Shown here in pieces: positions 7,800-17,387 of a DNA stretch of 31,271 nt. Every line of letters starts with the position of its first letter. Within the stretch, counting starts at the first letter, position 1. This stretch comes from a virus. A program made the position numbers and the translations under genes. Under the pieces are notes generated by a model. It was not told the origin of the DNA. It saw only the letters and a list, made by a program, of their open reading frames with translations, and made no database searches. The stretch lies in IMG/VR virus record IMGVR_UViG_3300031669_000155, positions 1 through 31,271 of that record. One strand, given 5' to 3'.

Positions 7800-9430
7800 C
7801 AACTATTTTCAATTATTTTCATTAATTCCGCCGCAGCCCGCGCCCCGAGCGTCTGCGCGGATAAAACATCAACGCCGAATTTAAAATAAAATATTCTGTG
7901 CCCTTCATCATCTGAACGCCCCGCTGCGCGGTTGTGTCCGCCCCACAGCGCAATAGCGGCGCGTAATTCCCGCTGCGCGCGCTGTTTCTCACGGTGTCGT
8001 TTTACCGCTGCTAAAATTCCAATTTGCGGGCAATGGCGGGCGCGTAACTGCGCAGCAATCGTTTCTTCTGAGAAGTCCACGGCTTCAATGTCTGTGCGCA
8101 TGCGTGCGAGCGTGACTTCGTCTAGCTCGATGAGCGAACCGTCCACATACTCCGGCGTACTTCGTGCGCGCGGCGGTTCGTAATGCCCACAGTACGGACA
8201 TTCGCGCAGATACCTTATATAAACTGCCGTACAATTCGCACACACGCGCACGGGGATTATATTCGGATCGCGCGTGGATTTGCGCTTATCTAACGGCGAG
8301 AGTGACCACACGCGCGGCGCGTCCGGCAGCCCGTGGCGCAAGACATTCCCGGCATGGTCGATGATTAGCGCGTGTTTTTTTCCGGGCATTGGACGCAAGG
8401 CTCTCCCGAACTGCTGCGCGTACAATCCGAAAGATTGTGTAGGACGCGCCATGCTCACGACCTCAAGCGCAGGCAGATCAAATCCCTCACCGAAGAGGTC
8501 GACATTTACGAGCTGCATAATCTCACGATTTTTAAAGCGGCGTAAAATCTCAATTCGCAGCCGGTCGGGCGTTGTAGCGCATATCATCTCTGCCGGTACG
8601 CCCTCCGCATTAAATTTCGCCGCGGTTTCAGCGGCCGTTTGCACATCTGTGACGAACGTAATGCCCAGTTTACCCGCGGCTAATCTCTTATAATGTTGTA
8701 CTACATCGCCCACAAGGTGCGATTTGCGGACGACATTAACCAGCCCCGTGTGGCTGTATTCCCCGCTGGCAGTGGTATTCACGCCATCCAATTTCAAATC
8801 TGAGGGGGGCGCGAAAATTTTATAATCAGTTAAAAACCCGGCGTTTATAAGCTCGCGCATATTCTCGCCGATTACCAGCGCGTGCATTACGCCATGCGCC
8901 GCTATTCCAAGCCCTGCGCCATCTGTACGCCCCGGCGTTGCTGTAACGCCCAGCCCGCGCGCATTCGGGAACATCGACACCGCTTTACCCCATTTGTTGC
9001 TTTTTAGCAGATGATGAGCTTCATCTATAACCCAAAGCTGCACCCGCGGCAGCCAGCCTGCCAGCTCGATTTTTCGGCGTATTAGCGTATCTACACCGGC
9101 TACAGCGCAGGCGGCGCGCGGGTCAAAAAATGCCCGCCCGAATTCTGCGACATGCAGCCCAATTATTTCGCGCCGGACGCTGCCGGGCGCGATTATATTG
9201 TGCCGAATGCCGCTGCGGGCAAGGGTTAGCGACATTTGACCGACCAGCTCGCGGCGGTGCGCGATTACGCAAGTCGGAGTGTTCATCTCTGCCACGATTT
9301 CCGAAAAAATAACAGTTTTCCCCGCGCCGGTTGGCAAAGCGGCGATGACATTGCGATTGCCGGCATTCCAGCTTTCATAAATGCGCCGTTTTAAATTTTT
9401 TTGATATTCTCTTAAAATTGTTGTTGACAT
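7796..9430 (-). CDS. SF2 DEAH-box DNA helicase
   Basis: This 544-aa protein has the superfamily 2 helicase motifs in order. Motif I is AALPTGAGKT near residue 35, motif II VIDEAHHLL near 135 and motif III GVTATPGR. Motif VI is QQFGRALRPMPGKKHALIIDH near 345. A four-Cys zinc ribbon (CANCTAVYIRYLRECPYC) follows at about 395-412. This layout is common in phage replication modules (UvsW/DEAD-family helicases) and suggests remodelling of forks or recombination intermediates. I chose ATG 9430 (MSTTILREYQ): the alternative ATG at 9439 lies inside the -10 box. The start has no ribosome-binding site and appears leaderless. Divergent from the DNA polymerase block. Confidence 0.9.
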   Translation of the reverse strand: MSTTILREYQKNLKRRIYESWNAGNRNVIAALPTGAGKTVIFSEIVAEMNTPTCVIAHRRELVGQMSLTLARSGIRHNIIAPGSVRREIIGLHVAEFGRAFFDPRAACAVAGVDTLIRRKIELAGWLPRVQLWVIDEAHHLLKSNKWGKAVSMFPNARGLGVTATPGRTDGAGLGIAAHGVMHALVIGENMRELINAGFLTDYKIFAPPSDLKLDGVNTTASGEYSHTGLVNVVRKSHLVGDVVQHYKRLAAGKLGITFVTDVQTAAETAAKFNAEGVPAEMICATTPDRLRIEILRRFKNREIMQLVNVDLFGEGFDLPALEVVSMARPTQSFGLYAQQFGRALRPMPGKKHALIIDHAGNVLRHGLPDAPRVWSLSPLDKRKSTRDPNIIPVRVCANCTAVYIRYLRECPYCGHYEPPRARSTPEYVDGSLIELDEVTLARMRTDIEAVDFSEETIAAQLRARHCPQIGILAAVKRHREKQRAQRELRAAIALWGGHNRAAGRSDDEGHRIFYFKFGVDVLSAQTLGARAAAELMKIIENSC

Positions 9431-9437
9431 ACGCAAC

Positions 9438-9466
9438 ATTTTAGATTACGCTTGTTTTTGTGTCAA
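9438..9466 (-). promoter_or_regulatory. Promoter of SF2 helicase, probably leaderless
   Basis: Minus strand: TTGACA (9466-9461), 17-nt spacer, TAAAAT (9443-9438). The helicase ATG begins 8 nt after the -10 box, where transcription would start, so the mRNA would have no 5' leader. Confidence 0.7.
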
Positions 9467-9485
9467 ATAAAAAATGGAGAAAATT

Positions 9486-9857
9486 ATGAAATATAAAGTT
9501 GAAATCCCCGCAATCACGCTAACAGTGCGGATGTGCGAAGAAGCAGCAGCGCCGCAGGCGCCGGCGACTTGGGAGATGACGTTGGAACCGCCGGCGAAGC
9601 CGAAGCGTAAGTCTAAAAAAACCCCCGCACCCGCGCCTGCGGAAACGGCAGAACCGGTAACCCCCGCGGCAGCGGCTGAAAATCTCGCGGAACTTATGGT
9701 ACAAATTACTCCGCTTGTCGCTAATAAAAAGATTACGATCGAAAAGATACAAGAAATTGTTGCTAGTTTTGGCGTTGGCAGCCTGCCAGCACTCGGTATC
9801 CGCCCCGATTTAATTCCAGAAATTTCGGCGAAAATCGCGGAGGTGTGCAGTGAGTAA
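9486..9857 (+). CDS. Small phage protein preceding DUF2800 (Rrp5-annotated type)
   Basis: This 123-aa protein has an N-terminal strand (MKYKVEIPAITLTVRM) and a Pro/Ala/Lys-rich linker (about residues 20-65). A helical C-terminal domain follows, with KKITIEKIQEIVASFGVGSL and an IAEVC ending. Small proteins of this layout often precede DUF2800-DUF2815-polymerase in phages and are sometimes mis-annotated as rRNA biogenesis protein Rrp5; role unknown, perhaps replication-associated. ATG 9486 is chosen because GGAGA sits 5 nt upstream; the earlier ATG at 9474 overlaps that site. It overlaps the DUF2800 GTG start by 8 nt. Confidence 0.65.
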   Translation: MKYKVEIPAITLTVRMCEEAAAPQAPATWEMTLEPPAKPKRKSKKTPAPAPAETAEPVTPAAAAENLAELMVQITPLVANKKITIEKIQEIVASFGVGSLPALGIRPDLIPEISAKIAEVCSE

Positions 9858-10953
9858 GCATTCCGCGATTTCGCCCTCGTCCGCTGGGCAGTGGGTGCAA
9901 TGCCCGGCTTCGGTGAAATTTCAGCAGGATTTTCCGCGCGAAACTGACCCTATCGCCGCGCGCGAGGGGTCGGCGGCGCATTGGCTCGCTGCGAGAGCGC
10001 TGCAGGGCGCAGATTGCAGCGGGTTGACTGTTGCAGATAACGGCATTGAAATTACTGACGAAATGCACGCGGCGGTTCGAGCATACTGCGATGACGTGGA
10101 GCGGGTAGCGGGTGTTATACACGTTGAGCAGCGCATATCTTGTCCAAAAATTCACGCGGAGGCATACGGGACTTGCGATTGCTACAGCGTGGTTGGTAAC
10201 CGGCTAACCGTGTGGGATTTTAAATTTGGGATTTTGCCGGTTTCTGCGCATTTAAATTATCAGCTGCTCATGTACGCGAGCGGAATTTTATCTAATATAT
10301 CGGATAAAAACATCACAGAAATCGACCTACGAATAATCCAACCGCGCGCGTATAACCGCGCTGAGTGTGGCTTTACGCACTGGCTGCTAGATGTTACAGA
10401 GCTGCCAAAATTCGAAGCGATTTTACATGTCGCCGCCGCAGCTGCGTTGAATGACGCGCCGCCGGCGGAAACTGGCGGCCATTGCCGCTATTGCCGCGCC
10501 CGGCACGCCTGCCCGGCATTACGGATTGAAACCGCAAAATGGGCAGAAGCTGCGCGGGAATATTCTTCTCCGCAGGAATTGCCGCCGCCTGCGCTTGGTT
10601 TTGAATTGGAATATTTGCAGGAAGCGGCGGAAATTATAAAATACCGGCTGGAAGCACTAGAGGCGCAGACTATTAAAGCAATCACGGCGGGCGGATTGGT
10701 GCCTGGTTTTAGCGTAAAACAGACTTTTTCACGTGAAAAATGGACGGTAAATTTTAACGAAATTCAGGCTTTAGGTGAGCTGCTCGGGTTTGATTTAGCA
10801 AAACCTGCGGAAGCTATAACACCTACACAAGCCCGCAAATTGGGGCTTGACAAAGAAATTACTAGCAAATTTGCTGGTAAAGCTCCGGCGGGGCTAAAAC
10901 TCGTCCGGGATAATATTAACGAAGCAAAAGAGGTATTTACAAATGACTATTAA
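9850..10953 (+). CDS. DUF2800 protein (PD-(D/E)XK/Cas4-like nuclease)
   Basis: This 367-aa protein starts with the DUF2800 signature: SKHSAISPSSAGQWVQCPAS, then AAREGSAAHWLAA. It contains the nuclease core GTCDCYSVVGNRLTVWDFKFG (D and DFK catalytic residues, about residues 105-127). It ends the core with a Cys cluster (HCRYCRARHACPAL, about 213-226) like the Fe-S region of Cas4/AddB nucleases. GTG start at 9850 with GGAGG upstream. It lies between the small protein and DUF2815, the standard order in phages with a family A polymerase. Probable role: DNA end processing or recombination with the DUF2815 protein. Confidence 0.88.
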   Translation: MSKHSAISPSSAGQWVQCPASVKFQQDFPRETDPIAAREGSAAHWLAARALQGADCSGLTVADNGIEITDEMHAAVRAYCDDVERVAGVIHVEQRISCPKIHAEAYGTCDCYSVVGNRLTVWDFKFGILPVSAHLNYQLLMYASGILSNISDKNITEIDLRIIQPRAYNRAECGFTHWLLDVTELPKFEAILHVAAAAALNDAPPAETGGHCRYCRARHACPALRIETAKWAEAAREYSSPQELPPPALGFELEYLQEAAEIIKYRLEALEAQTIKAITAGGLVPGFSVKQTFSREKWTVNFNEIQALGELLGFDLAKPAEAITPTQARKLGLDKEITSKFAGKAPAGLKLVRDNINEAKEVFTNDY

Positions 10954-11623
10954 CGTTTTAACACCAGTCGGACGGCTGGTACAGGGCAGTGCGTTTGACG
11001 CGTACACAAAAGACATTGAAGGTAACCCGTTGAAAAATAAGGAAGGTTTGCCGCGCGTAAGATATTTTATGGCGTTGGCAGTGCCAAAAACCGACCCAAA
11101 AATCAACGATTTTTTGCGGGAAATTGTGGGCGTCGCGCGCGCAGCGTTCCCTACGCTTTTTGATGCTGCGGGAAATTGCACACACGCGGAATTTGCGTAT
11201 AAATTCGCGGATGGCGATTTGACGCCGGAAAAAGAAGGTTTTGCGGGCTGTTGGATTTTAAAGTTTTCCGGCGGTTTTGCGCCGAAATGCTACACGCGCG
11301 GGGGTGAGGCAGTTATAACCGACCCGCAAGGGATAAAAAGAGGCTATTTTATCCGTATTTCGGGAACCTGCGCAGGCAATGCCTCTGCACGTAGACCCGG
11401 CGTATATTTGAACCCGCAGATGATTGAATTTGTTGGATATGGCGAGGAAATTATCGGCGGCGCAGATAGCAAAGAAGTTTTCGGCGCAGCGCCGGCAGTT
11501 TTACCGCTGGGCGCAAGTGCTACCCCGCCCGCCCCGCAAGTACCGCTCGCACCGGCAGTACCCGCGCCAGCAACCACCGTGCAACCGCACCCGGGTTTTT
11601 TATATGTCAATAATAACCATTGA
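10943..11623 (+). CDS. DUF2815 ssDNA-binding-like protein
   Basis: This 226-aa protein matches DUF2815: TINVLTPVGRLVQGSAF at the start, RYFMALAVPKTDPKINDFL, FADGDLTPEKEGFAGCWILKF, and RPGVYLNPQMIEFVGYGEEI. The family has an OB-like fold and is thought to be the phage ssDNA-binding protein. The last ~45 residues are a Pro/Ala-rich tail, as in SSBs that recruit partners by their C-terminus. It overlaps DUF2800 by 11 nt and the polymerase by 20 nt. Confidence 0.85.
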   Translation: MTINVLTPVGRLVQGSAFDAYTKDIEGNPLKNKEGLPRVRYFMALAVPKTDPKINDFLREIVGVARAAFPTLFDAAGNCTHAEFAYKFADGDLTPEKEGFAGCWILKFSGGFAPKCYTRGGEAVITDPQGIKRGYFIRISGTCAGNASARRPGVYLNPQMIEFVGYGEEIIGGADSKEVFGAAPAVLPLGASATPPAPQVPLAPAVPAPATTVQPHPGFLYVNNNH

Positions 11624-13652
11624 TTTTGAAACCTACAGCGAAGCCGGTTATTTTCTAAAAAATGACCGGTGGGCTACTATATCCGCCTCCCCACCCCACG
11701 GCTTAGCGGCTGTGGGCGCGGCGGCGTATGCAGAGCATTCATCGACAAAAATCCTATCTTTAGCGTATGATAAAAATTTATGGCTGCCCGGAATGCCTCC
11801 CCCAGTCGACCTCTTCGAGCATATCGCGGCGGGTGGTTTAATCTCCGCGTGGAATTCACAATTTGAATTCTACATCTGGCAGTGCGTGTGCTACCGCCGC
11901 ATGGGCTGGGTACAACTGCCGTGGTGGCAGCTTAGAGACCCGATGGCAGCCGCCCGGGCGTTCTGTCTTCCCGGCGCTTTAGCGAATGCCGCGCGGGTGT
12001 TAGGTGTTAGCGAGCAAAAAAATACGGACGGAAAAAGATTATTAGCAAAATTTAGCAAACCGCCGGGATCTACCGACACCGCCGACCTTATGCGACTTTA
12101 CGAATATAATTTGCAGGACGTACGCGCAGAAGCCGCAGTGGCAGCGGCTATCCCGCAGTTAACGGGGGATGAATTACAGGTGTGGCTGGTTGACCAGCTC
12201 ATAAATTACCGGGGCATTTATATTGACAGCGAAACGCTACAAAATTTCATAAAAATTATTGAAACTGCAACACTAAAATATACTGAAGAGTTGCGGAAAA
12301 TCACGGGGGGCGCGATAAACAGTGCGTCTGAAGTTTTAAAGATCCGCAACTGGCTGGCAACACAGGGCGTAAATTTACATTCACTCACCGCGGACGCTGT
12401 GTCCACAGCGTTACAAGGGGAACTACCCGCAGACGCCCGGCGGGTGCTGGAAATCCGGGCGTCACTTTCTGCTAGCAGCGTAAAAAAATTATACTCAATC
12501 GACCGGAGACTAACATCGGATGGCCGCTTGCACGGCTTACTTGCGTATTGCGGCGCAGAGCGCACCGGGCGTTTTGCCGGTCGCGGGCCGCAACCGCAAA
12601 ATCTGCCGAATTCCGGCCCGGATATAAAAATTTGCGAGTGCGGCCGCGCGTATGCGCGTGGATTGAATAATTGCCCATGGTGCGAGGCGGATGAGGCGTT
12701 TAGCGATGTTTCCGCTTGGGATTTGCAAGCTGCAAACGACTGCGCGAAAGCGGCAAAGGTAGGGCTGGCGCGGGTTGAGCAGGTATTTACGGACGCATTC
12801 GGCGCAATATCCGGCAGTTTACGCGGGTTATTTTGCGCTGCGCCGGGAGCGGATTTGATATGCTCGGATTATTCGGCAATTGAAGCGGTAATTTTAGCAG
12901 AATTAGCGGGGGAAACGTGGCGACAGGAGGTTTTTCGCACGCACGGCAAAATTTATGAGATGTCTGCGAGTAAAATTACTGGAATTCCTTTTGACGAGAT
13001 TACGCCATCAATTCGCAAAATCGGGAAAATCGCAGAGCTGGCAAGCGGCTACCAGGGTGGCGTTGGCGCATGGCGACGGTTCGGTGCGGACGAGTATGTG
13101 GGTAGCGATTCGGACATTGCCGCAGCGATAAAACGCTGGCGCGCTGAATCCCCGGCAATCGTGCGCTTTTGGTATGGCATAGAAGACGCGGCAAAAAATG
13201 CAATAGCCGCACCGGGCGCGGCTTTTAGCTATCGTGATATTATTTTTCAAACGGATAAAAATCGGGCGCATTTATTTTGTCGTTTGCCTTCTGGCCGTTA
13301 TCTGACTTACCACGAGCCAGCACTGGCGCAGGATACGCGCGGAGCGAAAATCACTTACAAGGGTTGGGCTACAATCGGCGGCTGGATTACGCAAGATACC
13401 TACGGCGGAAAACTCACAGAAAATATCGTGCAAGCCACGGCGCGGGACATTTTATGTCATGCGCTGGTTGAGCTGGAGCGCGCTGGATACCCGGTTGTAC
13501 TGCATGTTCACGATGAAATTATTGCTGAAGTAGCGGAAAACACTGGCGCTATAGAAGAATTTGAAAAAATTATGTCGCAAATGCCGCCGTGGGCGGCCGG
13601 GTGGCCTATCTTTGCCCGCGGCGGCTGGCGAGAAAAAAAATATAGGAAATAA
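11604..13652 (+). CDS. Family A DNA polymerase with 3'-5' exonuclease
   Basis: This 682-aa polymerase starts at the ATG before IITIDFETYSEAG, the exonuclease Exo I motif (D7, E9). The open frame extends 180 nt further upstream but lies inside DUF2815 with non-polymerase sequence. Polymerase motif A is CSDYSAIEAVILAELAG near residue 422. Motif B is KIGKIAELASGYQGG near 475, and motif C HVHDEI near 637. A four-Cys insertion (CECGRAYARGLNNCPWC, about 343-360) is common in phage PolA enzymes. No 5'-3' exonuclease domain is present. It is probably the phage replicative polymerase, coupled to the SSB-like gene by a 20-nt overlap. Confidence 0.92.
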   Translation: MSIITIDFETYSEAGYFLKNDRWATISASPPHGLAAVGAAAYAEHSSTKILSLAYDKNLWLPGMPPPVDLFEHIAAGGLISAWNSQFEFYIWQCVCYRRMGWVQLPWWQLRDPMAAARAFCLPGALANAARVLGVSEQKNTDGKRLLAKFSKPPGSTDTADLMRLYEYNLQDVRAEAAVAAAIPQLTGDELQVWLVDQLINYRGIYIDSETLQNFIKIIETATLKYTEELRKITGGAINSASEVLKIRNWLATQGVNLHSLTADAVSTALQGELPADARRVLEIRASLSASSVKKLYSIDRRLTSDGRLHGLLAYCGAERTGRFAGRGPQPQNLPNSGPDIKICECGRAYARGLNNCPWCEADEAFSDVSAWDLQAANDCAKAAKVGLARVEQVFTDAFGAISGSLRGLFCAAPGADLICSDYSAIEAVILAELAGETWRQEVFRTHGKIYEMSASKITGIPFDEITPSIRKIGKIAELASGYQGGVGAWRRFGADEYVGSDSDIAAAIKRWRAESPAIVRFWYGIEDAAKNAIAAPGAAFSYRDIIFQTDKNRAHLFCRLPSGRYLTYHEPALAQDTRGAKITYKGWATIGGWITQDTYGGKLTENIVQATARDILCHALVELERAGYPVVLHVHDEIIAEVAENTGAIEEFEKIMSQMPPWAAGWPIFARGGWREKKYRK

Positions 13653-13662
13653 TCGCGCGATA

Positions 13663-13671
13663 TGGTATAAT
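13663..13671 (+). promoter_or_regulatory. Extended -10 promoter for tail-fibre/lysis block
   Basis: TGGTATAAT lies 32 nt before the tail-fibre ATG and just after the polymerase stop. No good -35 is seen; an extended -10 may compensate or a phage activator may be used. GGGGA lies 6 nt before the ATG. Confidence 0.55.
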
Positions 13672-13702
13672 CCCCACAAAATAATCAAGCGCGGGGAAAA
13701 CT

Positions 13703-16700
13703 ATGGGTTTTAATAAAAATAAAAGCTGCGGAACGGCCGGAATTATCGGCAACGTTATATATAAAGGGATAATTAATGTTCCGGCGGATTTCCCGACGCT
13801 GGCAGAGGTACAAGTAGGCTGGGAGTACACAGTCGGGACGGATGTTACAGATAGTGACCCGACACGGACAAATACCGGACAAAGTTTTATTGCTGGTGAT
13901 GAAGTGCGCTGGGCTGGCACGCTGTGGGCGATTGTTGGGCAAGAGAGACTGTGGCTGCGCATAGCTGGCGAACTGGTGCCGTTTGAAAATAATGATGTCA
14001 AAATACAAACCGGCAAAAATTATCTAATAGGAAATAATCCTGTTAATTTTTCGCAAAACAAGGAGCTTTTTGTTCGCAAAAATGGTAGTGGAACTAATGG
14101 CGGCTTGACACAAATTGAAGCCGTACAGACACTAAATGAAGCCATAACAATAGCCGCTGGGCTTACGCCTTCTATCAACAATCAAATTTTTATACAAATT
14201 CTAGACGCTGAAAATTACGCGGAAAATATAACATTACCAGAATTTGTACATATTTCCGGTGAAAATGCGACCTTTTCAAATGGCACACACAATATTGTTT
14301 TAAACAATAATACTTCCGTAAAATTCAAAGATATAAATATCAATGATTTAACAAAAAGCGGCATAGGAGCAGCTAGGTTTGATTGTGATAAATTTGTTAC
14401 CTTGGGTGAGATTATTAATATTGCCGCAAATAGCACGTTATACGGAAATGTAACTAACAATTTTTCCGCCAATACTTTAACCCAAAACGGGGCATATACT
14501 AACATAAGAACGGTTGAACGCGCTGGCGGCACGGATATTCAAGATGGTACTTCCAATGTCCTCGTTGAAAATTTATCGGACAGCTATTATACACAAAAAG
14601 CCGCGAGCAGATTAACTACTGCTACAGTGGTCAAACATCCAGTTATTACCGCAGGTCCGGATAATTTACCATCATTTAATACAATAAATGTTTTGGCTTC
14701 AACGACAGGAACAGCAACTTTTAATCTGAAAAATCCAACCGCAACATATAATGTAAATGTAACTGCCGCTAATGCGGCGGCTATTGCTTCTGCAATAAAT
14801 GGGGCTGCTGGGCTAAATACCAGAGTTTTGGCGCAGGCTATTGGGGCGTTGGTTATCATATTCGCGACAATTCCAGGCGATAACAACGACTGGACGCTAG
14901 TTTTATCTCAATATACGACTTGGACGCGTAATTTTGAGCATTTTATCGGCGGCGGAACTAATAAAATCGTATTGAACGGCGAGGTAGTTGTCTCTTTTCG
15001 CTCACAAGATCAAGAAACCCCGCGGATTTATGAATTGCGTAAGACATATACTAATTTTGAAGTTACCGATCCTTACGCTTCGCCGTCACCGGTTACGCCT
15101 GGATCCGTTCCAGTAACCACTTTCCGCTTTACAGATAATTCTGGTATTTTAGATATAGCATTTGACCCGGCGACCCCTCCTACAGAAAATGCCTCTTTAT
15201 ACCCTTATTTTGGGGTTGCAAGCCACCCGACCTTAACTAATATCGAATATTTTGCCGGCATAGCTTATAAGACTACTGATTACCTAGGATCAGCGTTAAA
15301 TTCTATACGGGGCATTGGCCTTATGAAACAAGAAGGTAACTTTTTGTTTCGTGGAATTGCAACAACTTTACAACTTCAAAAAACAGGTGGGAAAATATAT
15401 GGCCCTGGTATTTCTCCACTAAATCCCTTAGCCTCTGGTGAAAAAACATATTCGCCCGTTTCTCCGGTTACTTTTTTTTACGCTTGGCGGATAAGTGCTG
15501 CCGATTTAACTTCCTTCAATGTTAACCCTTATCAAACTTTAATTGACCCAAACCGATATGATGATGGAACGGGCAAGGGAAACAACGGATTACCCAAAGG
15601 CATCGTTACGTCTAATAATTGGACGAATCAATATATATATATGGAGGGTGTTCAAAATATCGATGGAATAGCGTTTTATGGGCAAGCCCAGTATGCTACC
15701 GAAACCTTGGCTTTACAAAATCGCGGCAAAGATTTTACCCCACCGCTTATCGTGGCCGCATTGCAATTATCTGAAATTTTAACTGTTCAACAGGGAACAG
15801 GTGATCTCACGCTGCCCGCAAAAGCTACTTTTTTAGATACTAATAAATTTTTTCAGGTAGCCGGAGCAGGAGGCAATACCACGGTTATTTTTTCACCGGT
15901 TCTTTATGAAAATATGTATTACATTTCACCGAGTATCGGGAGTGATACAAATTCCGGTAAAAGCGATGAGTTACCGATCAAAACCTTAACTCACGGGATA
16001 ACTTTAGCTATAGCCCAAACCCCTAGTAATATAAAGCAATTTAATTTATATACAGTAGAAGCGGCGCAAATCGGGTATCTATTTACGTTAACATCTTGGC
16101 TGCATTTGCACGCTGAAAATACGGTTTTTACGCAAAAAATCACTTTAGACGCCGTAAATGGCGGAGATTATAATTCTGCGAGATTGGGGCAAATAAAATG
16201 TGCATTGGCTTCCGATTTTGCTTTGATTTTAGACGGAGCGGGAACAAAGCGCGTCTATCTGCGCGAAGGGCTAAATAATACAGCGACCAGCGCGAAGGGC
16301 ATACATGTTCTACAGGGTAGCAACGCAATTATAATTTCAGACGGCGGAATTTATGCCTCCGGATTAGAAGCTATTAAGCTGGAACTCAATGCTACTGCGG
16401 ATTTGCACGCGCCAACTTTACACGGATATATCAGTGTTGGCAGTGGTTCTAAGCTAACGGCTATCATCGACAAAACTATATCTGCTGCCGAGATTTCGAT
16501 GGGCAATGGCGCTGTTGTAAAATTGGGTGGTGGCGATTGCGATTTTATAGCCAATTTTATAGCCGCTTCAACTGATAGTGCGGCGAAATTATTTATAACA
16601 GGCGCAACCGCGCAGCGCATGGATTTTGCGGGCTTTAAAGGTGAGGTATATCTAAAAGTTGCGGAAACAGACCAGCAAATTGTTTTCTCCGGCAATAAAT

Positions 16701-17386
16701 TAGACGCTAAATTTGGCAGGCTTTTATATCATGGGGGCGGCTTTACTATCGGCAATAACGCACAGGTAAATTGCCAAATTGCTTATATCGATAGACCGTT
16801 AGGCATAGGGAGTGGTGCTACGGGGACTGTGACAATCGGCGAGACCGGCGCAAATTTCGCATTGACTAACAATTCGCCAGTTACATGTCAAGTGATAGTC
16901 CTTAATGATGGCGGAGAAATGCAAATCGGGGCTGGCACTAGCGGATACATGCAGATCAATAATTCGTTCGGCACGCCGTGGCTAACAATAAATGGCGCGA
17001 TAGCCCGCATGACGTTAGTGAACGGGCAAATCGTGGGCGTTCAGGATTTTGAAGCTAGCCGCGGGGTTATTGATACCATCGAAAAAGGCGGCAGAAATAA
17101 AATTGTATTGGCGACTAGCGACACAAATTACACCGCTAACGATAATGGCGCGGAAGTAAGTTTAGCACACACAGTAAGCGCAGACCGCTCAATTTCTCTG
17201 CCCTCCGAAACCGTGCCACCCTCTTTTAATAGCCTGTTGTTCAATTATTCAACGACTTATGAGCTGCATGTTTTAGCAAATGGCAATACGCTTATAAGTA
17301 ACGGCACAACAATCCCGCCGTGGCAGGTAGCTTTTTTGCGCCGTGATAAAGATAGTGCAACAACATTTTATTTGACTATATCTTAA
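13703..17386 (+). CDS. Large tail fibre/spike with beta-helix regions
   Basis: This 1227-aa protein is rich in Asn, Gly, Thr and Ser. At least two parts look like parallel beta-helix. The first, about residues 120-215, has alternating strand/turn residues (YAENITLPEFVHISGENATF). The second, from about residue 739, begins with YYISPSIGSDTNSGKSDELP and runs through many short strands to about 1130. The SxGSDTNSGxxxxPIKTL pattern is a known entry motif of right-handed beta-helix (pectate-lyase-like) spike domains. The middle (470-720) has fibre-type motifs such as NNWTNQYIYMEG. Likely a receptor-binding or polysaccharide-degrading fibre. It leads into the lectin-like and endolysin genes. Confidence 0.78.
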   Translation: MGFNKNKSCGTAGIIGNVIYKGIINVPADFPTLAEVQVGWEYTVGTDVTDSDPTRTNTGQSFIAGDEVRWAGTLWAIVGQERLWLRIAGELVPFENNDVKIQTGKNYLIGNNPVNFSQNKELFVRKNGSGTNGGLTQIEAVQTLNEAITIAAGLTPSINNQIFIQILDAENYAENITLPEFVHISGENATFSNGTHNIVLNNNTSVKFKDININDLTKSGIGAARFDCDKFVTLGEIINIAANSTLYGNVTNNFSANTLTQNGAYTNIRTVERAGGTDIQDGTSNVLVENLSDSYYTQKAASRLTTATVVKHPVITAGPDNLPSFNTINVLASTTGTATFNLKNPTATYNVNVTAANAAAIASAINGAAGLNTRVLAQAIGALVIIFATIPGDNNDWTLVLSQYTTWTRNFEHFIGGGTNKIVLNGEVVVSFRSQDQETPRIYELRKTYTNFEVTDPYASPSPVTPGSVPVTTFRFTDNSGILDIAFDPATPPTENASLYPYFGVASHPTLTNIEYFAGIAYKTTDYLGSALNSIRGIGLMKQEGNFLFRGIATTLQLQKTGGKIYGPGISPLNPLASGEKTYSPVSPVTFFYAWRISAADLTSFNVNPYQTLIDPNRYDDGTGKGNNGLPKGIVTSNNWTNQYIYMEGVQNIDGIAFYGQAQYATETLALQNRGKDFTPPLIVAALQLSEILTVQQGTGDLTLPAKATFLDTNKFFQVAGAGGNTTVIFSPVLYENMYYISPSIGSDTNSGKSDELPIKTLTHGITLAIAQTPSNIKQFNLYTVEAAQIGYLFTLTSWLHLHAENTVFTQKITLDAVNGGDYNSARLGQIKCALASDFALILDGAGTKRVYLREGLNNTATSAKGIHVLQGSNAIIISDGGIYASGLEAIKLELNATADLHAPTLHGYISVGSGSKLTAIIDKTISAAEISMGNGAVVKLGGGDCDFIANFIAASTDSAAKLFITGATAQRMDFAGFKGEVYLKVAETDQQIVFSGNKLDAKFGRLLYHGGGFTIGNNAQVNCQIAYIDRPLGIGSGATGTVTIGETGANFALTNNSPVTCQVIVLNDGGEMQIGAGTSGYMQINNSFGTPWLTINGAIARMTLVNGQIVGVQDFEASRGVIDTIEKGGRNKIVLATSDTNYTANDNGAEVSLAHTVSADRSISLPSETVPPSFNSLLFNYSTTYELHVLANGNTLISNGTTIPPWQVAFLRRDKDSATTFYLTIS

Positions 17387-17387
17387 A

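Noticed and set aside
9424-9452. Rightward promoter for the DUF2800/polymerase block using TTGACA at 9424
   Set aside because: The 17-nt spaced -10 (TACGCT) is poor; a promoter must exist here but I cannot place it.
11424-11603. Longer start for the DNA polymerase
   Set aside because: The extra 60 codons lie within DUF2815 in another frame and show no polymerase homology; the exonuclease motif starts right after ATG 11604.
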